Assembly: GCA_047618565.1 (NCBI GenBank)
Contig: JBLHKW010000090.1
Coordinates: forward strand, 1-21,500
Direction: 5' to 3'
Source: JBLHKW01 sp047618565
GTDB taxonomy: Bacteria; Planctomycetota; UBA1135; GCA-002686595
Length of the DNA stretch: 21,500 bases
Position numbers and translations under genes: made by a program. Positions 8,564 to 17,228 of the stretch are shown in pieces. The notes under the pieces are model-generated. The model worked only from the letters and a program-made list of their open reading frames with translations. It did not search any database and had not been told where the DNA came from. Within the stretch, counting starts at the first letter, position 1. Every line of letters starts with the position of its first letter.

Positions 8564-11500
8564 ATGTCCAACAAGCAACTCGGCATCGCGGCCCTGGCCG
8601 CCATCGTCCTGACACTCCTCGGATTCCTGGCTTTCAAGGATTCGGTTTCGCCCACCCTGGTCGCCCCGCTCGCGGCCCTGCCCGGGCCCGCTCACAGCAC
8701 GACGGACGACCTGCTCGGCGAGCCGGATAGCGCCACGGCCATGCTGGAAGGGGTCGCCCCCATCCCGGAGAACGAATCCGGGGCGGCGCGCTCGTCGGCC
8801 TCCGATGAGCTGACCTACGCCCCGACGGATGGCCGCTGGATCGTCGGGCAGGTCATTTTCCCGGACGGCGTCGAGGCAGGCGACGACCTGCAGGTGTTCG
8901 CGCTGGCCCGTGAGGTCGGGTACTCGAGCTTTGTGGGCCAGACTGGCGCGCACGACCTTGCGCCCGACGATCCGTCCGAAGCCATGCCCGACGCCACGAA
9001 AGGCGAGAGCGACGCAGGCGTCATCCGTTCCCAGGCACCGGTCGATGCCGACGGCAACTTCCGGATCGCCGTGGACGAAGGCGAGGACACCTACCTCATG
9101 CTACGCGGCAGGTACCTCTACCTCCCGGCCACCAGGCACGTGGCCATCGACGACCGTGCAACGATCAAACTGGAGGCAGTGGCCGGCGCGTGCGTCGCCT
9201 TCCACGCTCTCACGCCCGACGGCTCACCGCTCGGCGACGCCAAGTTCAAGTTCGATACCACGCTCGAGGGCAGCGACTTCAACCCGCTCGCGCTGACGAA
9301 CGGCAAGCAACTGCGCCTGGCCGTGCGCGGCGCCCTGCACGGCGAACCGCTCGAGGTGCGCGCGATCCCCGTGGGCGCGAACTACGATTTGCTACTGCTA
9401 CCCGAATCCTGGGCCGTTCAGAAGCGTTCGATCGAGGGCCTCGTCGCTCTCGAGACGCGGCGCATCGAGCTGCCCCTCACCCGCGGTGGGCGCATCTCCG
9501 GCGTCGTCGTCGACCTGGCAGGCGCGCCGATCGCGGAGGCCAAGGTCTCCGCGTCACTGCCCGGGGTGGCCTTCGGATTCGGCGGCCAGGCAGTGCGCTC
9601 GACGACCACGGCCACCGACGGCACCTTCACACTCGATGCGGTCTGCGCGCTCCCGGTGAGCCTGCGCGCGGTCCACGAAGAGCATCTCGACAGCAAGAAC
9701 CTGCGCATCGAGACCGGCGAGGGCGAGCACATCCAGGGCATCAGCCTGACGCTGGAAGACGGCGCGACCCTCACGGGCAGCATCAGCCACCCGGACGGCA
9801 CGCGCGCTGCGGGCGTCAATGTAAAGGCCAGTTTCGATCAGGCGTTCCTTGCGGGCGCCTCGGCCTTCAACGCGCTGCGCGGTGCGAGTGGGCATGCCGA
9901 GACGGATAGCAACGGCCAGTTCACCATCACCGGCCTCGGCGGCGGCCCGTTCGTGGTCGCCTGCGAGACCGACGGACCCGCGGGCACGCAATGGACCGCG
10001 CAGCGGGACAACGTGGCCGCTGGTGCGGACCATGTCGACCTGGTACTGCACCCGCCGATCGGACTCTGGGGGCGCGTCACCACGAGCGATGGCAGCCCGC
10101 TCGAGTCCTTCGAGATCAAGGCCTCGCGCCAGGTCGAGAGCGCCATGGGAAGCCTTGCTCTCGACACCAAGGACACGAGCGTGAGCGAGGCTGAAGACGG
10201 GGCTTTCTTCCTCGAGAACATGCTCGAGGGCTCCTGGCACGTGTCCGCCATCGCCGAGGGATACCGCAGCCTGGAGCCGACCATGATCGAGCTTCCGGCG
10301 GATACGGAGCATGAGCCGCTGGTGGTGGTCGTCACACGGACGGCCACGTTCGCCGGCCATGTCGTTGGCCCCGACGGCGAGCGGGTCGCAGGCGCGACCG
10401 TCGCGGTCGATACGGGCAAGCCCAACTGGATGGCCCAGATTTCGCGCTCCCTGACGCTCCCCAAGGCCATCTCCGAGGAGGACGGCAGCTTCATCCTGGA
10501 GGGCGTGCCGCCCGGCGCCGTGGCCCTGTTCGCGTCGGCCGAGGGCTTCGCGCGCGGCGCGTCGGTCAGCATGGACGTCGCCCCCGGCGAGCGCGTCGAC
10601 GACCTGGAGCTGCGCATGATCCTCGGTGGCCGACTGACCGGCGAGGTCTACGACGAGAAGGGTGAACTCGCGCCCGGGATGATGGTCATGGCCAACAGCA
10701 TGAGCATGAACCAGAACATCACCAGTACGGATGCGAACGGCCACTTCGAGCTCAACGGGATGGACCCGGGCAGCTACCAGGTCATCGCCATGGACCGCAG
10801 CGCCGACATGAGTGGGATGGACGACGGCAACATGAGCGGCCTCATGAACTCCATGAAGATCAGCCAGGCCGACATCAAGGACGGCGAGGAGACCCACATC
10901 ACGATCGGAGCGCCGCCCGCCAACCCGGTCAATATCCACGGTCGGGTCACCCACGGCGGCGAGCCGTTCGGCAACGCGATGGTCACGTTCTACCCGTCGG
11001 GCGAGAAGCTCTACGAGCACCTCAAGTTCACGGACGTCGATGCCCAGGGCGAGTACGAGATCGTGGTCGACGGACCGGGCGATTACGTCGCCATCGTGCA
11101 GCGCATCGGCAGCGCACCGGGACAGCAGCAGAATATCGAGTTCTCGCGCGATATCCCGGAGACCGCCGACTACCGGCTGAACTTCGAGCTTCCCCTGGGA
11201 CGCATATCCGGGCTCGTGCTCGGACCCGACCGCCAACCCAGGGCCGGTGCGCGCATCACGCTCTCGCCCGCCGGCGGCATCCGGAGCGACGCCCTGCTCG
11301 GCGGACAGTACGCGGAGATCCAGACCGGCGCTGATGGGAAATACGACCTGCCCGCCCTGCGACCCGGCACCTACACGGTCTCCGCCGGGGGCGCGGCCTT
11401 CTTCAACGCGGGCGGAATTGCCAGCCTCGGTCGCATGACCCAGGAGGTCAAGGTACGCGAGGAGCAGTGGCTAGAGCATGTGGACTTCGCCCTGGCCGCA

Positions 11501-12043
11501 CCCGGCTCGATCGAGGTGACGGTGACCGATGCGACGGGCGCCGCCGTGGGCGGTGCCTACATCTTCGTGCGCAATGCCGAAGGGCAGATCACGGAGCCCT
11601 TCTCCCTGGCGCAGACCGGCGGCAGCGGCCGCTTCGAGCAGCAGGGACTCGCCCCCGGCGAGTACACCGTCACCGCACGCAAGGCAGGGCTCGTGAGCAT
11701 GGAGAGCGAGCCGATACGGGTGGCCGCCGACACGCGCTCGAAGCTGACCACGCGCGTCGAAGAGGGCTCGATTCTCTGGTTGCGGATCCGCGACAAGGAG
11801 GGCCCCAAGCGAGCCAGTATCCGCGTCGTCGACTCGACCGGCCGCGAGTGGGGTGGCATGTTCGGCATGGAAGACCTGCAGGTGCTGTACCTCGACGGCG
11901 GCTTCTCCCCCACCGAGCACCGCATCGGTCCGTTACCTCCCGGCAAATACCGTGTGTATGCGGAGAGCGATGGCCTTTCTGCCTCCAAGCCGGTTACGTT
12001 GCGGGGGAACGAGGAGCGCAAGCTCACGGTGCGCCTGAAATAG
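8564..12043 (+). CDS. Giant membrane-anchored protein of carboxypeptidase-regulatory-like repeats (paralogue 1)
   Basis: 1159 aa. An uncleaved signal-anchor or signal peptide (GIAALAAIVLTLLGFLAF, 7-24) is followed by a Pro/acidic linker to ~90 and a family-specific N-terminal region (90-300). Then come about eight to nine beta-sandwich repeats of the CarboxypepD_reg/prealbumin-like type, starting near 306, 400, 498, 595, 688, 790, 878, 978 and 1068. Each has the pattern G-x-V-x-D/P-x-G-x-P-(hydrophobic)-x-x-A-x-V ... T-D-x-D/N-G-x-F. Residues 706-764 hold 12 methionines, followed by DGEETHITIG. The C-terminus is PPGKYRV...KPVTLRGNEERKLTVRLK. Only three Cys and no catalytic motif are visible; it is probably a periplasmic or surface structural, adhesion or binding protein, function unknown. 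A near-equal paralogue follows 68 nt downstream. The ATG at 8564 lacks a Shine-Dalgarno. Confidence 0.85.
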   Translation: MSNKQLGIAALAAIVLTLLGFLAFKDSVSPTLVAPLAALPGPAHSTTDDLLGEPDSATAMLEGVAPIPENESGAARSSASDELTYAPTDGRWIVGQVIFPDGVEAGDDLQVFALAREVGYSSFVGQTGAHDLAPDDPSEAMPDATKGESDAGVIRSQAPVDADGNFRIAVDEGEDTYLMLRGRYLYLPATRHVAIDDRATIKLEAVAGACVAFHALTPDGSPLGDAKFKFDTTLEGSDFNPLALTNGKQLRLAVRGALHGEPLEVRAIPVGANYDLLLLPESWAVQKRSIEGLVALETRRIELPLTRGGRISGVVVDLAGAPIAEAKVSASLPGVAFGFGGQAVRSTTTATDGTFTLDAVCALPVSLRAVHEEHLDSKNLRIETGEGEHIQGISLTLEDGATLTGSISHPDGTRAAGVNVKASFDQAFLAGASAFNALRGASGHAETDSNGQFTITGLGGGPFVVACETDGPAGTQWTAQRDNVAAGADHVDLVLHPPIGLWGRVTTSDGSPLESFEIKASRQVESAMGSLALDTKDTSVSEAEDGAFFLENMLEGSWHVSAIAEGYRSLEPTMIELPADTEHEPLVVVVTRTATFAGHVVGPDGERVAGATVAVDTGKPNWMAQISRSLTLPKAISEEDGSFILEGVPPGAVALFASAEGFARGASVSMDVAPGERVDDLELRMILGGRLTGEVYDEKGELAPGMMVMANSMSMNQNITSTDANGHFELNGMDPGSYQVIAMDRSADMSGMDDGNMSGLMNSMKISQADIKDGEETHITIGAPPANPVNIHGRVTHGGEPFGNAMVTFYPSGEKLYEHLKFTDVDAQGEYEIVVDGPGDYVAIVQRIGSAPGQQQNIEFSRDIPETADYRLNFELPLGRISGLVLGPDRQPRAGARITLSPAGGIRSDALLGGQYAEIQTGADGKYDLPALRPGTYTVSAGGAAFFNAGGIASLGRMTQEVKVREEQWLEHVDFALAAPGSIEVTVTDATGAAVGGAYIFVRNAEGQITEPFSLAQTGGSGRFEQQGLAPGEYTVTARKAGLVSMESEPIRVAADTRSKLTTRVEEGSILWLRIRDKEGPKRASIRVVDSTGREWGGMFGMEDLQVLYLDGGFSPTEHRIGPLPPGKYRVYAESDGLSASKPVTLRGNEERKLTVRLK

Positions 12044-12101
12044 GCCTCGCCGAGCTGTCCGCAGGGCACGCGCCCCCTCGCCTTCCCGCCTACTCGAGCC
12101 C

Positions 12102-12106
12102 GGAGG
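12102..12106 (+). promoter_or_regulatory. Ribosome binding site of paralogue 2
   Basis: GGAGG lies 5 nt before ATG 12112. It fixes this start although the frame is open back to 11467, which there is only an out-of-frame shadow of paralogue 1. Confidence 0.75.
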
Positions 12107-12111
12107 CTCCG

Positions 12112-15100
12112 ATGAGCGCACAGCGCCTGCTCCCCGTAATTTCGATTCTCATCGTCGCCATCCTGGGTGGACTGTGGTTCGCGTTCTCGGGAGAAACCAG
12201 CGATGGGAGCCTCCCGTCCGCCATTACCGCGGGCGTCGAGCTGCCCCCGCCCGACGCCGCGACCGACCAGCCCGTCGAGACGATCGATCCGGGCGCGACC
12301 CCCGATGAGGTGCCGCGCAGCGATCTCTCGAACGATGTAGCCGCGACGAGCGACGATCAGCGTTCCATCAGCTTCGACGTCAGCGATGCAAGCTGGATCG
12401 ACGTCGACGTGCACTCTCCGGACGGCCGCATCGATGACGATTCGCTGCATGTCCTGACCCTCGCCGCCGGTCCGGACGACGAAGACCAGCTGGACAGCCT
12501 GTGCACCCGGCTCGCCCGCGAACGCATCTGGGCCGAGCAGCGCGAGCGGCTCGAAAAGCAATCCGAGGTGGCATGGAGTCGGCGGCCGGTCGAAAACGCA
12601 GGCGTACGCGTGCCGATCCCTCCGGACGCCACGCGAGCCGGCTTCCTCGTGGATGGACGATTCCTGTTCCTCGAGCGCCCCCTCCAGCTCCCCGTCACGG
12701 ACGACACCCGGCGCGTGACACTGGAGACCACGCTCGGAGCCCACGTGCAGCTCGACTGGAGCCTGCCCGCGGGCGCCGCGGAGCGCGAGGTATCGATCGA
12801 AGCGATCGAGGGCGAGCTGACCCTGAAGGGCAGCTGGATGTTCCGGCGCGGCGCGCGGACCGCCCCCGTCGCCTACGAGCTCGATCTCGCCGACGGACCC
12901 TCCTTCGACCTGCGCGCGGTCCCGGCCGACTCGCTCCTGAATCTGTCGGGCGAGATCGACGGGCTGGCTCCCTTCAAGGAACTCGGTCTGCGCTTCGAGG
13001 CGCGCGAGCAGCGTACCGTGCAGGTGCGCTTCGCCCTGGGCGGCGAGATCAGTGGTCGCGTCCTCGATTCCGCTGGAAACCCTATCGACGGGGCAGAGGT
13101 CGGAATCGCCAGCGGAGGTGCGCTCGCCATGATGACCGGCACATCGGGACCGACCGTCGAGACGGACGGCGAGGGCCGCTTTCTGCTGCGCGGGACCCCC
13201 ACCGGTAGCGTCGATCTGGAAGTCGAGGCCACGGGCTGGCTGGCGACGACCACCGAGGACCTGGAGCTCGCGGAGGGCCAGACCCTGGGGAACGTCGACA
13301 TCGTCCTGGAAGCGGGCGCGCAGATCGCCGGACGCGTGCTCTTCCCGGACGGACAGCCCGCCGCGGAAGCACAGATCCAGGTGCGCGGCGGAGGCACGCA
13401 GCGCGGGCCGTGGCGGGGTCGGTCGGAGCCGATCGAGTCCACGACCGATGCTGCCGGACGATTCACGATCCGCGGCCTCGGCGAAGGGCCCGTGGACCTG
13501 ATCGCCAGCTTCGGGCGCGAGCCCGAGGGACGGTCAGCATGGCGCATGCTGGAGATCGAACCCGAGGGCGACGAGGCCTCGAAAGACGGAGCGCGGCAAG
13601 AGCCGCCCGTGACCGGCTGGCGCGCCAGTGCGCTGGGGATCGAAACCGGGTCGGACAACGTGGAACTCGTGCTCGTCGAGCTCGCCGCGGTACGCGGAAC
13701 GGTGCACGATGATCGTGGTCAACCGATCACGGACTTCCAGGTCAGCGCCCAGCCCAACAGCCAGTCCGCGACGCCCTGGGCGCGAACGAAGCAGGTAGGA
13801 ACGTCGGTCGAGGACAGCCCCGACGGCAGCTTCGAAATCTGGGGTCTGGATGGTGGCGACTGGAGCGTCAGCGTCCGGGCCGATGGCTTTGCGGACGGCG
13901 ATGGGTCGCAGGTGAACGTCAACGTACCCCACTCGGGAGCGCCACTCGAGCTCGTCCTCTCCCGCGCGGGAACCCTGACCGGGATCGTGCTGGATCCGCT
14001 CGGACAACCTGTGCGTGCCCAGGTCATCGCCAGCGACGGTGAGAATGCTGCGTGGTGGAGCGGTGGCGGGGAGCGCACGGAGAGCGAACCGGACGGCACC
14101 TTCGAGCTCGAGGGCGTCCCCCTCGGAACCCTCGCGTTGCGCGCCGAATCCGAGGACTGGGCTGCGAGCGAGCCGATCACCGTGGACGTCAGCGCCGCAC
14201 AGACGGTCACGGACCTGACCCTGGTCCTGCGCAACGGTGGAATGGTCACGGGCGAGGTGTTCGACGCCGAGGGCCAGCCCTCCGCGGGTCGCCAGGTGAG
14301 CATCTCCGAGAACGGCATGGGCGGCGGCATGATGGGCGACGGCCCCACCACGACCACCGACAGCGCCGGGTATTTTGCCCTCGAGCATGTCACGCCCGGC
14401 ACCTGGATCGTCTCGGCCGGACCGAGCGATACCGAGATGCTCAAGATCATGTCCGAGGCCAAGGACCAGAGCGGGTTCATGGAGATGTTCTCGGAGACGG
14501 ACACGACATCCGTGGAGGTCGTCGACGGTGAAGAGACACACGTCACTCTCGGCGGGGATCCGATCGCGCCCGTGCGCCTGGTCGGGCGGGTCACCCGGGC
14601 CGACGAGCCCGTCCCCGAGGCCCAGGTGGTCGCGCTCGCGGAAGGTGGTTCCCTCATGAAGGGCATGAAGATGACGACCAGCGAGAACGACGGCGCCTTC
14701 GAGGTGACCGTCGACCGGCCGGGTGCCTACATCATGACGGTCCAGAATGGCGGCCGCGGTAGCCAGGTGCGCTTCATGATCGATGTGCCCGAGACCGAGG
14801 AGTTTGCCGTCGACCTGAACCTGCCCTCGGGCCGGATCCAGGGCACCGTCTACACGTCCGATGGCACGCCCGCCGCGCGCATCCAGCTGCGACTCAGCTC
14901 CGACGCCGAGGCGCAGTTCATCGATGGCACCAGCGGGGTGCAGACCGATGAGCAGGGCCAGTTCGAGTTCACAGGCCTCTGGGCCGGCACCTACACCGTC
15001 CGCGCTGGCGCCGTCGCCGGCATGTTCGGTTCCGGCGGCGAAGCCCGCTACGCCACTAGCATTCTGAGCAACATCGACGTGGACACCGACGCGACCACGA

Positions 15101-15675
15101 GTGGCGTGGACCTGACGCTGGCCAGCGCCAGCAAGGTTCAGGGCACCGTGCGCGATCAGGACGGAGCCACGGTCAGCGGTGCGTCGATCTTCGTGCGCGA
15201 CGAACAGGGGCGCCTGCTCTCCCCCATCTCCGGCACCGTCACGAACGCCGCGGGCGACTTCGAGTACGAGGGCGTCTCGCCCGGCATGGTGACCGTCAGC
15301 GCGCGCACGAAGGTCGCCGCATCCCGCGCGAGCGCTCCCCTGCGGGTCGACCCGGACAGCACGTCGGAAGTCGATCTCATCCTCGAGAGCGGAACGACGC
15401 TGATCGTCGAGGTCGTCGACGGGGAAGGCGAAGCGTTGCGCGCTACAGTACGCGTCTTCGACGAGAACGATTTCGAGGTCGGAAACATGATGACCGTGGC
15501 CAGCTTCCAGGAGATGTTCACCGACGGCTTCTCCACCCGCGAGACCCGCGTCGGCCCCCTGACCCCGGGCAAGTACCGCGTCGAGGCCACCGACGCCCAG
15601 GGCCGCCGCGCCCGCAAGCCTGTGACATTGAAGGGTCAGGAATCGCGCAAGGTGAAGCTGCGACTCAAAGACTGA
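12112..15675 (+). CDS. Giant membrane-anchored protein of carboxypeptidase-regulatory-like repeats (paralogue 2)
   Basis: 1187 aa. An N-terminal hydrophobic segment (LLPVISILIVAILGGLWFAF, 6-25) is followed by an acidic, Pro-rich linker to about 85 and a divergent N-terminal region with GRFLFLERP (182-190), aligning with GRYLYLP in paralogue 1. Repeats of the CarboxypepD_reg type start near 310, 402, 525, 620, 710, 820, 906, 1006 and 1095, e.g. GGEISGRVLDSAGNPIDGAE. Methionine-rich stretches (NGMGGGMMGD; residues 776-792) precede DGEETHVTLG (805-814). The end, TPGKYRV...KPVTLKGQESRKVKLRLKD, matches the end of paralogue 1. No enzyme motif is seen and there is one Cys (131). It is probably cotranscribed with paralogue 1 (68-nt gap, no evident terminator). 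Anchored in the inner membrane with the repeats outside the cytoplasm is the simplest reading; if the leader is cleaved it would be secreted. Confidence 0.85.
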   Translation: MSAQRLLPVISILIVAILGGLWFAFSGETSDGSLPSAITAGVELPPPDAATDQPVETIDPGATPDEVPRSDLSNDVAATSDDQRSISFDVSDASWIDVDVHSPDGRIDDDSLHVLTLAAGPDDEDQLDSLCTRLARERIWAEQRERLEKQSEVAWSRRPVENAGVRVPIPPDATRAGFLVDGRFLFLERPLQLPVTDDTRRVTLETTLGAHVQLDWSLPAGAAEREVSIEAIEGELTLKGSWMFRRGARTAPVAYELDLADGPSFDLRAVPADSLLNLSGEIDGLAPFKELGLRFEAREQRTVQVRFALGGEISGRVLDSAGNPIDGAEVGIASGGALAMMTGTSGPTVETDGEGRFLLRGTPTGSVDLEVEATGWLATTTEDLELAEGQTLGNVDIVLEAGAQIAGRVLFPDGQPAAEAQIQVRGGGTQRGPWRGRSEPIESTTDAAGRFTIRGLGEGPVDLIASFGREPEGRSAWRMLEIEPEGDEASKDGARQEPPVTGWRASALGIETGSDNVELVLVELAAVRGTVHDDRGQPITDFQVSAQPNSQSATPWARTKQVGTSVEDSPDGSFEIWGLDGGDWSVSVRADGFADGDGSQVNVNVPHSGAPLELVLSRAGTLTGIVLDPLGQPVRAQVIASDGENAAWWSGGGERTESEPDGTFELEGVPLGTLALRAESEDWAASEPITVDVSAAQTVTDLTLVLRNGGMVTGEVFDAEGQPSAGRQVSISENGMGGGMMGDGPTTTTDSAGYFALEHVTPGTWIVSAGPSDTEMLKIMSEAKDQSGFMEMFSETDTTSVEVVDGEETHVTLGGDPIAPVRLVGRVTRADEPVPEAQVVALAEGGSLMKGMKMTTSENDGAFEVTVDRPGAYIMTVQNGGRGSQVRFMIDVPETEEFAVDLNLPSGRIQGTVYTSDGTPAARIQLRLSSDAEAQFIDGTSGVQTDEQGQFEFTGLWAGTYTVRAGAVAGMFGSGGEARYATSILSNIDVDTDATTSGVDLTLASASKVQGTVRDQDGATVSGASIFVRDEQGRLLSPISGTVTNAAGDFEYEGVSPGMVTVSARTKVAASRASAPLRVDPDSTSEVDLILESGTTLIVEVVDGEGEALRATVRVFDENDFEVGNMMTVASFQEMFTDGFSTRETRVGPLTPGKYRVEATDAQGRRARKPVTLKGQESRKVKLRLKD

Positions 15676-15680
15676 CCCGC

Positions 15681-15705
15681 CTGGCGCTCTGACTCGCGGC
15701 GCCGG
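15681..15705 (+). terminator. Possible stem-loop terminator after paralogue 2
   Basis: CTGGCGC (15681-15687) pairs with GCGCCGG (15699-15705) over an 11-nt loop, 7 bp with one G-T wobble, starting 5 nt after the stop. Only a weak T-rich ATTTC follows, so rho-independent function is uncertain. Confidence 0.35.
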
Positions 15706-15781
15706 ATTTCAGACGGTCCTCTCGTGGCAACGTGGACACGGGTCGGCCGGCGCCTGGGCCCGCCTTGCTCGTGTTCGCCAT

Positions 15782-15847
15782 GTTCGCCTGCAGCCAGGTC
15801 TCGAGAGCGCGCATGGCTTTCGGCAAACGCGCCTCGATGCTGAGCCG
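15782..15847 (-). pseudogene. Decayed duplicate of the 3' end of the RluA-family gene
   Basis: Ungapped comparison with 16068-16133 gives 54 identical bases of 66 by hand count. On the minus strand it encodes RLSIEARLPKAMRALETWLQAN, against RLTFDAPIPKDMSALETWLQAN at the end of the RluA-family protein (15 of 22 identical). Upstream in its own reading direction the similarity fades at once, and downstream the frame runs on for about 38 unrelated residues. It reads as the remnant of an old tandem duplication or of a deleted second family member; a live short gene is unlikely. Confidence 0.5.
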
Positions 15848-15920
15848 CGCGTCGTCTCGGGCGCGTTCGCGAACACCAGCTACAACCCTCCGACTCAACG
15901 GCACCGAAGACGCGCAGCTT

Positions 15921-15937
15921 GCCAGCCAAGAGCTGGC
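15921..15937. other. Small perfect hairpin in the convergent gap
   Basis: GCCAGC, loop CAAGA, GCTGGC. Six base pairs with a five-base loop, 116 nt beyond the RluA-family stop and 246 nt beyond the paralogue 2 stop. No T-tract on either strand, so a terminator role is only a possibility. Confidence 0.3.
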
Positions 15938-16052
15938 GCAGCACGGCTTGCTCAGGTGTCTTCGCCAGGTGCGGAGGCCTACCGACAACCCGTCATACTG
16001 GCAGATGCCCGTCGGATTTTGCACTGGCTCGGTACATCCGCCTTTGCGCCAG

Positions 16053-17072
16053 CTACTCGATGGTCCGGTTGGCCTGCAGCCAGGTCTCGAGCGCGCTCAT
16101 GTCTTTCGGAATGGGCGCGTCGAAGGTGAGGCGTTCGCCGCTGGTCGGGTGGGTGAACTCGAGGGTCTGGGCGTGGAGCGCCTGGCGTGACATGGCCGGG
16201 GCCTCGGGGGATAGCGGGTGCTTGATGCCGCCGCGTGGGCCGTATTGCCGATCGCCGACGATGGGTAGGCCGGTCCAGAAGAGGTGCACGCGGATCTGGT
16301 GCGTGCGACCGGTCTTGGGCATGCACTTGAGGCTCACGAAACCGCGGAAGCGTTCGATGACCTCGTAGTAGGTGGACGCGGCGCGGCCGTCGGGTGCCTT
16401 GCTGTCCTCCGCGAGCGCTTCCGGGTCGGTCGGGCCGGCGGGGTCGCCCGCGGGCAGCGCGCGGTAGCGGTCGAAGTGGCCTTGCAGCGGGGCGATGCGC
16501 AGCTCGATCCACTCGGAATCGAAGCGCGGGTCGCCGTGGGCGAGGGCGCGATAGGTCTTCTGGACCGTGCGCTCCTTGAACTGTGCCTTCAGGTTCTCGA
16601 GGGCGTCCTCGGTACGGCCGAGGACCATGACGCCGGTGGTCAAGCGGTCCAGGCGGTGGACGATGCCGGGTCGATCTGCGCCCTGCACGGAGGGCAGGGG
16701 CCCGAACATCTCGACCGCCAGGTCCGCCACGGTGCCGCCGAGGCCGCGCTGGGTGCGATGTGTGATCACGCCTGCCTGCTTGTCGATGACGATGATGTCG
16801 TCATCGCTGTACAGGACGTTCAGCTCCTCGGAGTCCGGGCGCCGGGTCGGCTCCTTGGGCGGCTGGAACTCGATCTCGATCAGCGCGCCGCTGGCCACGG
16901 TCGCGTTGCGGCGCAGCTCCGGCTCGCCGTTCACGAGTACGTGGCCATCCGCCACCAAGGCCTGGAGGCGCGTGCGCGACAGGGCGGGGACCAGCTGAGC
17001 GAGCACGCGGTCGACCCGCTCGCCCGCGAGTTCCGCGGGCACGGTGTGCTTTTGAACTTCGAGGGATGCCAT
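16053..17072 (-). CDS. RluA/RluD-family 23S rRNA pseudouridine synthase
   Basis: 339 aa. Isomerises specific uridines in RNA to pseudouridine. An N-terminal S4 RNA-binding domain (RVDRVLAQLVPALSRTRLQALVADGHVLVNG, about 19-49) precedes the catalytic domain with HRLDRLTTGVMVL (139-151), catalytic Asp142, and GRTHQIRVHL (255-264). The length and S4 domain fit RluD-type enzymes, so ribosomal large-subunit RNA is the likely target, but the exact uridine cannot be read. Odd points: the usual H-P-x loop after the LDKPAG-like motif reads DKQAGVITHRTQRGLGG (97-113), and an acidic insert sits at ~207-231. The ATG at 17072 has no strong Shine-Dalgarno. It is divergent from the HD-GYP gene, and a partial copy of its 3' end lies downstream. 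Confidence 0.92.
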   Translation of the reverse strand: MASLEVQKHTVPAELAGERVDRVLAQLVPALSRTRLQALVADGHVLVNGEPELRRNATVASGALIEIEFQPPKEPTRRPDSEELNVLYSDDDIIVIDKQAGVITHRTQRGLGGTVADLAVEMFGPLPSVQGADRPGIVHRLDRLTTGVMVLGRTEDALENLKAQFKERTVQKTYRALAHGDPRFDSEWIELRIAPLQGHFDRYRALPAGDPAGPTDPEALAEDSKAPDGRAASTYYEVIERFRGFVSLKCMPKTGRTHQIRVHLFWTGLPIVGDRQYGPRGGIKHPLSPEAPAMSRQALHAQTLEFTHPTSGERLTFDAPIPKDMSALETWLQANRTIE

Positions 17073-17134
17073 CGCAGGTGATTCAGGGTCGTCCCGGAGT
17101 CGCTCCGGGGCCGGGATCGGCCGGGTCCGCGGGG

Positions 17135-17140
17135 ATTATG
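17135..17140 (-). promoter_or_regulatory. Possible -10 element for the RluA-family gene
   Basis: On the minus strand CATAAT (5 of 6 to consensus), about 63 nt before the ATG at 17072, in an otherwise GC-rich divergent spacer. No good -35 partner at standard spacing is seen. Confidence 0.28.
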
Positions 17141-17228
17141 CACCGCGAGGACCCATTCAGCTCCCTTCAAGTCACCCTTTCGGATTGGTACAAGGAGAGG
17201 GAACCCCCATTTCCCCACGCGAACAAGC

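Larger units (their letters stand above)
15676..16052. other. 377-nt gap between convergent genes with no intact gene
   Basis: It lies between the stop of paralogue 2 (plus) and the stop of the RluA-family gene (minus). It holds a stem-loop at its left end, a decayed copy of the RluA gene's 3' end at 15782-15847, and a small perfect hairpin at 15921-15937. Open frames through it have no recognisable protein character outside the duplicated piece. Confidence 0.6.

Noticed and set aside
11467..12111. Upstream extension of paralogue 2 by 215 residues
   Set aside because: It overlaps the 3' end of paralogue 1 in another frame, is Arg-rich without repeat character, and a GGAGG site plus hydrophobic anchor mark ATG 12112.
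15724..15738. CPRCH (CxxCH haem c motif) on the minus strand in the convergent gap
   Set aside because: It lies in a short Arg-rich frame with no start or cytochrome context and ends 5 residues later; most likely chance.
15732..16190. 152-residue plus-strand open frame with a hydrophobic start
   Set aside because: It overlaps the duplicated RluA tail and the RluA gene itself antisense, with no ribosome site or recognisable protein.
17185..17211. Purine run with a downstream ATT as possible start of the HD-GYP gene
   Set aside because: The ATT near 17209 is not in frame with the receiver domain.
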